A stretch of 64,000 bases of DNA from Anaeramoeba ignava (lineage: Eukaryota > Metamonada > Anaeramoebidae). The number at the start of each line of letters is the position of its first letter. Positions within the stretch are counted from its first letter, which is position 1. The DNA is taken from NCBI GenBank assembly GCA_028826165.1, contig JAPDFW010000122.1, positions 62,001 to 126,000 of the forward strand, written 5' to 3'. The position numbers were made by a program, and so were the translations under genes. Positions 1 to 11,309 of this stretch are shown here, in pieces. Under the pieces are notes generated by a model. It ran no database searches and was not told where the DNA came from. It worked only from the letters and a program-made list of their open reading frames with translations.

Positions 1-1
1 T

Positions 2-3000
2 CCCAAATTAAAAACAGAAGAAGATTTAAAATTATTTGAAGAAACAATTCAACAATTTAAAAATGAATTTGAACAAAAAAAAAAGAAAGAAATTGAAGAA
101 TTTAAAGAATTTATTCAACAAAACAAAATTGAAAATGAAAATGAAAATTTAGAAAAAATTATTCAAGAAATAAAAAATAGAATTAAATTCCAAAAAAATA
201 AATATTTAGAAAAAATTGAAAAGAAAATTCAAGAAATTGAAATTAAAAATGAAAATTTAAATGAAATTGAAAAAATAATTCAAGATTTTAACAATGAAAT
301 TGAAAAAAGAAAAAATGAATTTTATTCAAAAATTGATCAAGAAATCAAAAATATTCAAAATGAAATTGAAAATCAAAAATTAAAAATAGAAATTCTTCAA
401 TCAACAGAAAAAACAATAAATTTTTTACAAGATCTTTCAAATTCAATTCAACAACAAGATAAAAGTAAATCAAACTCAAAAACAAAACAAAAGAAAATTT
501 AATTTAATTTAATTTAATTTAATTTAATATTTTTAAACCAAAAACAAAAGAAATAATTGAAATTGATATTCCTTTTATTGCCGAATGTATGAATAAATTT
601 CCAAATAATGAAATTATTCAAGAAAATGGATGTTTTATTTTACAAAAATTTGCAAAAGAAAATGAAGGTAAAATATTTATTTTTTTGAAACAATTTTTGA
701 ATAACAATATTAAAAATAATAATTGAAATTTTAAAGATAATCAAATAGAAATAAAAAAATTTAATGGATTTGAACCTCTTATAAATGTAATGAATAATTT
801 CCCAAATAATGAAGATATTCAAATAAAAGCATCTGAAGCTTTATTAATATTTTCAGGAGGATTAAAAAGTAAATTAATTTCTTTTTTTAACAAAATCATA
901 AATCAAAAATCATAAATCAAAAAAAAAAATGAATTATTTGCAAATTTAAATCTTTTTCTTTTTCTTCTTTCACAAAACAAAAAGGAGAAGAAATAGAAAA
1001 TCGGAAATTACAAGGAATTGAAATTTCTAAATTAAATGGAATTAAAACAATTATTAATACAATCAATAATTATCCAAATAATCAAATTATTCAAGAAAAA
1101 TCTATTTCAATTTTAATTAATATTGCAATTAATTCAGGTAAAAAAATTTATAAGAAAAAACAAATATTTATTTCCATAATTTTTACATTTCCAATTCTCA
1201 TCAAAAATTTTAAAAAATTTAATTTATAAAATGAAATGAGAAAATTAATTTCAATTTCAATTTCAAATTTATTTCCCAAAAAAAATATCAAAAAAATAGA
1301 AAACAGAATTGAAATTAGAAATTTAAAAGGAATTGAACCTATTATTAAATCAATGAATAATTTCCCAAATAATCAAGATATTCAAGAAAATGGATGTGGA
1401 GCTTTATTGAATATTGCTGTTGATAATGGTAAATAAAAAATAATCAAAAATCCAAATATTTTAATCAATTATTTATTATTAATTATTAATCAAAAAAAAT
1501 ATTTAATCAATTTCAATTTATTTCCAAAAAAATCCAAAAAAAATTAATTTCAATTTCAATTTATTTTCCAAAAAAAAATATCAAAAAAAATAGAAAACCA
1601 AATTGAAATTAGAAATTTAAAAGGAATTGAACCTATTATTAAATCAATGAATAATTTCCCAAATAATAAAGATATTCAAGAAAAAGGATGTTGGGCTTTA
1701 TCGAATATTGCTGTTGATAATGGTAAATAAAAAATAATCAAAAATCCAAATATTTTAATCAATTATTTATTATTAATTATTAATCAAAAAAAATATTTAA
1801 TTAATTTCGATTTATTTCCAAAAAAATCCAAAACAAATTAATTTCAATTTCAATTTCAATTTCAATTTCAATTTCAATTTATTTCCCAAAAAAATAGAAA
1901 ACCAAATTGAAATTAGAAATTTAAAAGGAATTGAACCTATTATTAAATCAATGAATAATTTCCCAAATAATCAAGATATTCAAGAAAAAGGATGTGGAGC
2001 TTTATTGAATATTGCTGTTGATAATGGTAAATAAAAATCAAAAATCAAATAAAATTATAAATTAAAATATTTTAATCAATTATTTATTATTAATTATTAA
2101 TCAAAAAAAATATTTAATCAATTTCAATTTATTTCCAAAAAAATCCAAAAAAAATTAATCCAATTTCAATTTCAAATTTATTTCCCAAAAAAAATATCAA
2201 ATAAAAATAGAAAACCGAATTGAAATTAAAAATTTAAAAGGAATTGAACCTATTATTAAATCAATGAATAATTTCCCAAATAATCAAGATATTCAAAAAC
2301 AAGGATGTTGGGCTTTATTGAATATTGCTGTTAATAATGGTAATTAAAAAATAATCAAAAATCCAAATATTTTAATCAATTATTTATTATTAATTATTAA
2401 TCAAAAAAATATTTAATTAATTTCAATTTATTTCCAAAAATCCAAAAAAAAATTGATTTCAATTTCAATTTATTTCCAAAAAAATAGAAAACAAAATTGA
2501 AATTAGAAATTTAAAAGGAATTGAACCTATTATTAAATCAATGAATAATTTCCCAAATAATCAAGATATTCAAGAAAAAGGATGTTGGGCTTTATCGAAT
2601 ATTGCTGTTGATAATGGTAAATAAAAAATAATCAAAAATCCAAATATTTTAATCAATTATTTATTATTAATTATTAATCAAAAAAATATTTAATTAATTT
2701 CAATTTATTTCCAAAAAAATCCAAAAAAATTAATTTCAATTTCAATTTCAATTTCAATTTATTTCCAAATAAATAGAAAACCAAATTGAAATTAGAAATT
2801 TAAAAGGAATTAAACCTATTATTAAATCAATGAATAATTTCCCAAATAATCAAGATATTCAAAAACAAGGATGTTGGGCTTTAAATAATCTGTCTTTTAA
2901 TGATGGTAATTAAAAAATAATCAAAAATCCAAATATTTTAATCAATTATTTATTATTAATTATTAATCAAAAAATATTTAATCAATTTCAATTTATTTCC

Positions 3001-4096
3001 AAAAAAATCCAAAAAAATTAATTTCAATTTCAATTTCAATTTCAATTTATTTTCAAAAAAATAGAAAACAATATTGAAATTAGAAATTTAAAAGGAATTA
3101 AACCTATTATTAAATCAATGAATAATTTCCCAAATAATCAAGATATTCAAAAACAAGGATGTGGAGCTTTATTGAATATTGCTGTTGATAATGGTAATTA
3201 AAAATCAAAAATCAAATAAAATTATAAATTAAAATATTTTAATCAATTATTTATTATTAATTATTAATCAAAAAAATATTTAATTAATTTCAATTTATTT
3301 CCAAAAAAATCCAAAAAAATTAATTTCAATTTCAATTTCAATTTCAATTTATTTCCAAATAAATAGAAAACCAAATTGAAATTAGAAATTTAAAAGGAAT
3401 TAAACCTATTATTAAATCAATGAATAATTTCCCAAATAATCAAGATATTCAAAAAAAAGGATGTTGGGCTTTAAAGAATCTATCTTTTAATGATGGTAAA
3501 TAAAAAATAATCAAAAATCTAAATATTTTAATTAATTATTTATTATTAATTATTAATCAAAAAAATATTTAATTAATTTCAATTTATTTCCAAAAAAATC
3601 CAAAAAAAAATTAATTTCAATTTCAATTTCAATTTCAATTTCAATTTCAATTTATTTCCCAAAAAAATAGAAAACAAAATTGAAATTAGAAATTTAAAAG
3701 GAATTGAACCTATTATTAAATCAATGAATAATTTCCCAAATAATAAAGATATTCAAAAACAAGGATGTTGGGCTTTATCGAATATTGCTGCTAATGATAA
3801 TGGTAAATAAAAATAAAAAACAAATAAAATTATAAATTAAAATATTTTAATCAATTATTTACTATTAATTATTAATCAAAAAAATATTTAATTAATTTCA
3901 ATTTATTTCCAAAAAAATTCAAAAAATTAATTTCAATTTCAATTTATTTTCCAAAAAAATAGAAAACAAAATTGAAATTAGAAATTTAAAAGGAATTGAA
4001 TCTATTATTAATGCAATGAATAATTTCCCAAAGAATCAAATTATTCAACGAAAAGGGAAATATGCTTTAAAAAATTCAATTGAATCTTTTAAATAA
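2..4096 (+). CDS. Coiled-coil + armadillo-repeat protein, 3' part of gene (5' end outside window)
   Basis: Fourteen exons are visible: 2-464, 551-667, 749-868, 997-1137, 1300-1428, 1594-1722, 1898-2026, 2211-2339, 2488-2616, 2777-2905, 3065-3193, 3367-3495, 3671-3802 and 3963-4096 (TAA). They sum to 713 whole codons. The first exon encodes about 154 residues of E/K/N/I-rich coiled coil, like the coiled coil that follows B-boxes in TRIM-type proteins. Each of the next thirteen exons encodes about one armadillo repeat with the core pattern PIIKSMNNFPNNQDIQ, then GC(G/W)AL.NIA. Every intron is phase 1, begins GTAAAT, GTAATT or similar, and ends TAG in most cases. Eight central exons are exactly 129 nt (43 codons). 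ARM repeats form superhelical protein-binding scaffolds; the partner is unknown. If the first intron (465-550) is not removed, the coiled-coil frame stops at 500-502, so the link between the two halves rests on the phase match and splice sites. Function beyond scaffolding is not claimed. Confidence 0.8.
1300..3802 (+). repeat. Tandem exon-intron cassettes inside the ARM gene
   Basis: Successive exon starts are 277-313 bp apart (1300, 1594, 1898, 2211, 2488, 2777, 3065, 3367, 3671, 3963). Exons and introns are both nearly identical between copies, so whole exon+intron units were duplicated. Introns share blocks such as ATTTTAATCAATTATTTATT and a run of TTTCAA units of variable copy number before the 3' splice site. 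Confidence 0.9.
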
Positions 4097-5029
4097 TGGT
4101 AAATAAAAATAAAAAAAAATCAAAAAATTATTTTCTGATTTTTCAATTATTTTTTATTAATCAAAAATGGAATAAATTAATGATTTAATTTAATATTTTT
4201 CATTTCAAAAATAAAAAGAAAATAATCAATCAAAAATAAAAGATTGAATGGAAAGAAATCAATCAATCAAAAATCAATGAATCAATTCCCAAATAATCAA
4301 GATATTCAAGAAAAGGAAAATGGACTTTAGAAAAATTACAAAACAATTAAAATCAAATCAATTTTCATTTTTAAAATTTAAAATTTTTTGATTTCTTTTC
4401 TTTTTAAAATCAAATTCAAAAAAAAAAAAATTAAAAATTATTTAATAATTTTTCAAATATTTTTCAAAATCAATCAATTAATTCAATCAATTAATCAATC
4501 AATCAATCAAATCAATCAATTCAATCAATCAATCAATTAATAATTGTAATAATCAATCACCAAATCAATCAATGCTTAAAATAAATTTTAAAATCAATCT
4601 TAAAAATCAGAAAATCAATCAATCAATTTAAAAAACCACCAATCAATCAATTTTAAAAAATTTTAAAATCAATCTTAAAATAAATTTTAAAATCAAATTT
4701 AAAAAAAATCAATCAATCAATCAATTTTAAAATCAATCAATCAATCAATCAAAAATAAAAATCCAATCATTAACACTAAAATTCAAAATAAATAAAATCA
4801 ATTTAAAAAATCAATTAAAATCAATTTTAAAAATTACCTAAAATAAAATAAAATAAATTACCAAAACCAATCAATCAATTGGTAATTAATAATCAACTAA
4901 TCAATAATCAATAAATCCATCAATCAATCAATCAATCAATCAATCAAATTAAATCAAATCAAATCAATCAATCAATCAAAAAATAAAATCAAAAAATCAA
5001 AATAAATCAATCAATCTTAAAATCAAATG

Positions 5030-5098
<69 letters not shown>

Positions 5099-5450
5099 CA
5101 ATCAATTTAAAATCAATCAATCAATCTTAAAATCAATCTTTAAAATCAATCTTAAAAATTTAAAAAAATGGAAAAAAGAAAAATAGATGAAATTGGAATT
5201 GGAATTTAAATGTAAATTTAATTTAAAAAATTTGATTGATTGAAAGAAAAAAAAATAAAAGAGAAAACAAAAAAAAAGTTGATGCTTGCAAAATCAATCT
5301 TTTCCTTCTTTGATTTACAAAATCAATAATAAACTATTCCAAATAAAAGAGAAAGAGAAAGAAAAAGAAAAAGAAAAAGGAAAAAAAAAAGGAAAAAGTT
5401 TCCAAATTGTTAAATGTGAGAAAATCACAAATTTCAATGATCTATTTTAA
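4097..5450. repeat. Gene-free spacer rich in (TCAA)n tetranucleotide repeat
   Basis: Apart from the decayed ARM exon, this 1.35 kb holds interrupted runs of ATCA/TCAA between about 4440 and 5135; the longest perfect run is around 5032-5082. The last 300 bp are A-rich with GAAAAA runs just beyond the 3' end of the minus-strand BET gene. No conserved coding segment was seen. Confidence 0.8.
4271..4345 (+). pseudogene. Decayed extra ARM-repeat exon
   Basis: Downstream of the stop codon, the segment CCCAAATAATCAAGATATTC and its flanks match the core of the ARM cassettes. The flanking splice sites are gone, and the reading runs into a stop soon after the Q-D-I-Q-E block. It looks like a degraded terminal copy of the cassette array. 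Confidence 0.65.
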
Positions 5451-8140
5451 TTATTTATAATCATGAATGGAAAAATGAGCTTTAAATAAAGTGGCAGTTT
5501 TTTGCTCTTTTCTTTGTTCTTTGAGTCTTTTTCTTTCTTCTTGTCTTCTTTTCCAAGCTTCATCATCCATTTGTTTTGGTTCATTTTGTTCTATTTGCAT
5601 ATTTTGATTTTGATTTTGATTTTGAATTTGATTTTGAATTTGATTTTCTTGTTTTGGTAATTGTGAATCATTTTTGAATTGGAATTCTTTTGCTTGTTTT
5701 TGTTTGAGTTCTTGTTTAATTTGGTCTTCTTTTGTTTTTTTTTGGAGTTCTGACCAAAGATCGTCTTCTTCGTTATCTTGGTTGTTTTCGACTTTTTGCT
5801 CATCAATTTCGATTGATTTGGGATCGTTGAAAAGAACTGGAGATTCGACTAAAGTTTTCCACCCGTCAGTATTGACAACACGGGGGATTATTTTATGTTC
5901 TGTTTGACCAAAAGCTTCGACAAAAAGTGAATGTGATTGGATTTCCTCATTGGGTTTAATTTCTAGTGAATTTTTTTCAAAATGTTCTTGTGGAGAAGTT
6001 TCGGGAGCTTCATCGCCAAGTATACTATCAATTACTTGGGATGGATTTTCTTTGGTTTGGAAATACATTTCCACACAGCGGTTTAATAAACACCATGTTT
6101 TTTGATTTAATGAATCAATGTGAATATTGATTTCTTGTGTTGATTCTTGGTTGGTTTGATTGTGTATTTGGTAGCTGTCTCCCATTCCTTCCTTGAGGAT
6201 TTCGGAAATGAGATCTTCTGGCATATTTTCCAGTTGCGAAAGGGTTGAATTTTTTTCCTCGTTTGTTAAATCGCGAATTTGCAGATTTTTGATTAATTTT
6301 TGGGTAATTTTGCGAATTCTTCGTGATTCTTTCCATGCAATTCGACGCTCATTTGTTGTAGATTTCGAGCGGGTTATGATTTGTTTTCTGTTTGATTTTT
6401 CTTCCTGTGTTTTTTGTTGTTTGGTTGCTTTTTGGTTAAATAATGTGTCCAAAGTCTGTTTTAATTGAATTAGTGATGGATTGCTTGAAATTTCGTGAAA
6501 AAGTTGTTTTTGGCCTTGGTTTGGTGTTTGGGAATATAATTGCTTGGTGATTTGAAGCTGGTATGATAGGTATAGTAATGATGATGTTAGTTGTTGGATT
6601 AGCATCAATGATTCTTGAAGTTTTTGCTTTGTTTGTAATTGTTTTTCTTTTTGTTTTTCGATTTCTTTTTGTTTTTCTATTTCCATTTGTTTTTGTTTTT
6701 TTTCTTTTTGCTTTTGTCTTTTTAGTTTCTGTTTTTGTTTCTGTTGTTTTTGTTTTTGTTTTTGTTTCTGTTTTTGTTTGTGTTTTTGTTTGCGTTTTTG
6801 TTTGTGTTTTTGTTTGTGTTTTTGCGTGATTTTTCTTTTTCTTTTTCTTTTTCTTTTTCTTTTTCTAAAGAAGTTATTTCATAATTGCCAAGATTTTCTA
6901 TTTTAATTTCTTCAGTATTTGAGTTATCTTGGAGTTGTTTTGATTTAAAATTTCTGGTTTGTTTAGAAATTGATGTTTCTGAAGGGTTGTTGATAATTAA
7001 ATTATTATTTTGAATTTGATTTAAATTATTATTTTGAATTTGATTTAAATTATTATTTTGAATTTGATTTAAATTATTTTGATTTAAATTATTTTGATTT
7101 TGAATTTGATTTTGAATTTGAATTTGATTTTGATTTTGGATTTGATTTTGATTTTGGATTTGATTTTGATTTTGATTTTGATTTTGATTTTGATTTTGAT
7201 TTTGATTTAAATTTTCAATTTCAATTTCATCTTCACTTTCATCTTCATCTTCACTTTCATCTTCATCTTCATCTTCACTTTCATCTTCATCATCTTCATC
7301 ATCTTCATCATCTTCATCATCTTCATCTTGATTTTCAATAAATTTTTCAATTTCATCCTCAAGATTTCCATTTTCATTTTCATTTTCAAATTTAATTTCA
7401 TTTTCATTTTCATTTTCATTTTCATTTTCAAATTTAATTTCATTTTGATTTAAATTTAAATTTAAATTTTGAAATGGAAATTGATTCTGATTCAATTTTA
7501 ATTTATATTCACTTATTTTTTTCTTCAAATCTGGTAAAAGTTTTTCAAATTGTGTTTGTAATTGAACAGCACAATTATAACCCCAAGAATTTCTTTCATT
7601 AAAATATTTTGCATTAGAAATTATCAAGTGAAAATCAGCAGAAAATTCTTTAATTTTTTTATATTGATTTGCTTTTGTTTTGTTTCTCATTGTTTGTAAA
7701 TCCATTGGATTTTTTATAACAGAATAATATCTTGGAATTTTATATTTTTTCACATCAACAGCTTCTCTAAAAGGTTCTGCACAATCATATTTCTTCAAAC
7801 GTTGTAATAGTTTTAAACATTCTTTAATTTTTTTTTGTTCAATTTTTTGTTCTTTTGTTTGTATGTTTTTTTCTTTTGTTTTCATTTTTTTTAAATCTTG
7901 ATTTATTAAAAAATCATTTGTTGTTTCTTTTTCGTTTATTTTGTTTTGGTTTGTTTCATTTTGCATTTGGTTTGTGATTTCTTGTGTGTTTTTTTGTTGG
8001 AATTGTTCTGGTTTTTGTCTTTTTTTTCTTAAATTTTTTTTGCGTTGATTTGTTCTTTTAATTTAATTTTTTAATTTAATTTTTTAATTTAATTTTTTAA
8101 TCAATTATTTAAATAACACTTACAATTCTTCTTCAATCAT
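5451..8140 (-). CDS. BET-family chromatin reader: one bromodomain plus NET domain (frame break in linker)
   Basis: Exon 1 is 8140-8124 (ATG at 8140-8138). A 69-nt GTAAGT...AG intron covers 8123-8055, and exon 2 runs 8054-5451 (TAA). The bromodomain lies at about residues 82-160, with the acetyl-lysine pocket segment YYSVIKNPMDLQTM and the asparagine-containing AKYFNERNS. An acidic/N/Q linker follows, built from D/E-rich and NQ repeats. The NET (extra-terminal) domain is at about residues 600-675: LTNEEKNSTLSQLENMPEDL, then INIHIDSLNQKTWCLLNRCV. BET proteins bind acetylated histones and recruit transcription regulators in the nucleus. The frame carrying the bromodomain stops at 6722-6724, and the NET frame is open through the same K/N/Q repeat; the length is off by one nucleotide. 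No splice sites bridge the break, so a 1-nt indel in the A-rich repeat is the simplest explanation; two separate genes is the alternative. It shares a 219-bp divergent spacer with the sirtuin gene. Confidence 0.85.
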
Positions 8141-8250
8141 ATTTTTATTAAATTTTATTTTATTCTTATTAAATAAAAACAAACAACAAAACAAAAGAAA
8201 AAGAAAAAAAAAAAAAAAGAAATTAAAAAAAATTTTTTTCTATTTTATTA

Positions 8251-8270
8251 TTTTTCATTTTTTTTTTCAA
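8251..8270 (+). promoter_or_regulatory. TTTTTCATTTTTT promoter motif upstream of the sirtuin gene
   Basis: A TTTTTCATTTTTTTTTTCAA stretch lies about 90 bp before the sirtuin ATG inside the 219-bp divergent spacer 8141-8359. The same motif precedes most gene starts in this window. The BET side of the spacer is T/C-rich in its own sense but lacks the CAT core. Confidence 0.45.
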
Positions 8271-8359
8271 TTTTTTTCTCCTTTTAATTTATTTTATTTA
8301 TTTAAAACAAAAAAAGGGGAATTTTCTTTAAATTAAAAAATTAAATTAAATTAAAAAAA

Positions 8360-11169
8360 ATGTCAGATTTAGATGAATATTATGAATCTGAACAAGATCT
8401 TGAAGAAAAAGTTGAAAAACTTGCAGAATTAATAAAAAAATCTCAATATATTGTAGTTTTTACAGGAGCAGGAATATCAACAGCAGCAGGAATTCCAGAT
8501 TATAGAGGACCAAGAGGTAAACAAATTATATACAAAATTATTTATAAAATTATTTATAAAATTATTTATAAAATTAAATATAAAATTAAATATAAAATTA
8601 TATATAAAATTATTTATAAAATTATTTATAAAATTATTTATAAAATTATTTATAAAATTATTTATAAAATTATTTATAAAATTAAATATAAAATTAAATA
8701 TAAAATTATTTATAAAATTATTTATAAAATTAAATATAAAATTAAATATAAAATTATTTATAAAATTATTTATAAAATTAAATATAAAATTATTTATAAA
8801 ATTATTTATAAAATTATTTATAAAATTAAATATAAAATTATTTATAAAATTATTTATAAAATTATTTATAAAATTAAATATAAAATTATTTATAAAATTA
8901 TTTATAAAATTATTTATAAAATTATTTATAAAATTATTTATAAAATTAAATATAAAATTATTTATAAAATTATTTATAAAATTAAATATAAAATTAAATA
9001 TAAAATTAAATATAAAATTATTTATTAAATTAAATATAAAATTATTTATTAAATTATTTATAAAATTAAAAATAAAATTAATTATAAAATTATTTATAAA
9101 ATTATTTATAAAATTATTTATAAAATTATTTATAAAATTAAATATAAAATTAAATATAAAATTATATATAAAATTATTTATAAAGTTATTTATAAAATTA
9201 ATTATAAAATTATTTATTAAATTAATTATAAAATTATTTATAAAATTATTTATAAAATTAAATATAAAATTATTTATAAAATTATATATAAAATTATTTA
9301 TAAAATTATTTATAAAATTAAATATAAAATTAAATATAAAATTATTTATAAAATTATTTATAAAATTATTTATAAAATTATTTATAAAATTAAATATAAA
9401 ATTAAATATAAAATTAGATATAAAATTATTTATAAAATTATATAAAAATTATTTATAAAATTAATTATAAAATTATTTATAAAATTATTTTATAAAATTA
9501 TTTATTAAATTAATTATAAAATTAATTATAAAATTATAAAATTATTTATAAAATTATTTATAAAATTATTTATAAAATTATTTATAAAATTATAAATAAA
9601 ATTATTAATAAAATTATTTATAAAATTATTTATAAAATTATTTATAAAATTATTATAAAATTATTTATAAAATTAAATATAAAATTAAATATAAAATTAT
9701 TTATAAAATTATTTTATAAAATTATTTATAAAATTATTTATAAAATTATTTATAAAATTATTTATTAAAATTATTTATAAAATTAAATTATTTATAAAAT
9801 TATTTATAAAATTATTTATAAAATTATTTATAAAATTATTTATAAAATTATTTATAAAATTATTTATAAAATTATTTATAAAATTATTAATAAAATTATT
9901 AATAAAATTATTTATAAAATTATTTATAAAATTAATTATAAAATTAAATATAAAATTAAATATAAAATTAATTATAAAATTAAATATAAAAATTATTTAT
10001 AAAATTATTTATAAAATTATTTATAAAATTATTTATTAAATTAAATATAAAATTAAATATAAAATTATTTTATAAAATTAAAATTTATAAAATTATTTAT
10101 TAAATTATTTATAAAATTATTTATAAAATTATTTATAAAATTATTTATAAAATTATTTATAAAATTATTTATAAAATTATTTATAAAATTATTTATAAAA
10201 TTATTTATAAAATTATTTATAAAATTATTTATAAAATTATTTATAAAATTATTTATAAAATTAAATATAAAATTAAATATAAAATTAATTATAAAATTAA
10301 ATATAAAATTATTTATAAAATTAATTATAAAATTATTTATAAAATTATTTATAAAATTATTTATAAAATTATTTATAAAATTAAATATAAAATTAAATAT
10401 AAAATTATTTATAAAATTATTTATTAAAATTATTTATTAAAATTAAATATTAAATTATTTTATTATTTTTTAAGGTGTTTGGACTTGTATTAATAAAGGA
10501 GAAGAACCACCAATTTCTAAACTTTGGGATGAAATTCAACCAACTTTAACACATATGGCAATTAAAAAATTAGTAGATTATGATATAGTGAAATATATAA
10601 TATCACAAAACACGGATAATTTACATTTACAAAGTGGAATACCAATTTCCAAAATAAGTGAAATGCATGGAAACGGAAAAAAAGAATATTGTTCAAAATG
10701 CAAAAAGATTTTCTACAGATCTTTTCCTGTTCGAGATCCAGACGCAAGTAAACATAAAACAGGTAGATTTTGTGAAGATTGCGGAGGTGAACTTTTTGAT
10801 TCTATTGTTGATTTTGGAGATAAACTTCCACAACTTGATCTAAATAGAGCTTTTGAACATTCTAAAAAAGCAGATCTTGTTATTGTTCTTGGATCTTCTC
10901 TTCAAGTTTCTCCTACTTCTGAAATGCCTCTTTATACTCTTGAAAATGACAAAAATCCTGGAAATTTAGTTATTGTTAATTTACAAGTTACTCCAAAAGA
11001 TCAATTTGCTTCTCTTAAAATTTTTGCTGAATCTGATATTGTTATGAAATTATTAATGAAAAAACTTGGAATTCATTTTGAATTATGGGATGAATTAGAA
11101 GAACAAAATAAACAAAATCAAACAAATGAATCAAATGAATCAAATGAAACAAATGAAAATCAAAAATAA
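8360..11169 (+). CDS. NAD+-dependent protein deacylase, SIRT6/7-type (class IV) sirtuin
   Basis: Two exons, 8360-8516 and 10475-11169 (TAA), are joined in phase 1 and give 283 residues. The NAD+-binding signature [20 protein letters not shown] spans the splice junction (from about residue 35). [11 protein letters not shown] and EMHGN carry the catalytic histidine. A zinc knuckle CSKC...CEDC follows, then GSSLQV and [10 protein letters not shown]. The GVW and NLQ.TPKD segments and the overall length resemble SIRT7/SIRT6 rather than the Sir2 or SIRT5 classes. Such enzymes remove acyl groups from histones and other proteins, usually in the nucleus or nucleolus. The C-terminal tail is a short N/E/S repeat. 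The 1,958-nt intron is almost entirely a 12-bp satellite. If it were retained, the frame would stay open for about 170 codons of a K/I/Y repeat that is not a plausible protein. Confidence 0.93.
8520..10450 (+). repeat. 12-bp satellite (ATTTATAAAATT)n filling the sirtuin intron
   Basis: About 160 tandem copies of a 12-mer with core TTTATAAA, with variants replacing ATTTAT by AAATAT or AATTAT. The array begins within a few bases of the 5' splice site and ends about 20 bp before the 3' splice site. The same unit fills the introns at 13583-16559 and, inverted, 55225-58321. Confidence 0.97.
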
Positions 11170-11309
11170 ATTTTAAAAAGTTTTTATCACTTTATGAAAA
11201 AAATTTTCCATCATTTTGTTTTCGGAAAATTTACGTAAATAAGAAAAGAATCTAAATTTGTATTTATTTTTTTATTTCCTTTTATTTCCTTTTCTTTTGT
11301 TTTTTCCTT

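Noticed and set aside
8517-9028. K/I/Y-repeat continuation of the sirtuin reading frame
   Set aside because: It is the 12-bp satellite read in frame; the proper sirtuin sequence resumes after the 3' splice site at 10475 with the split GVW motif intact.
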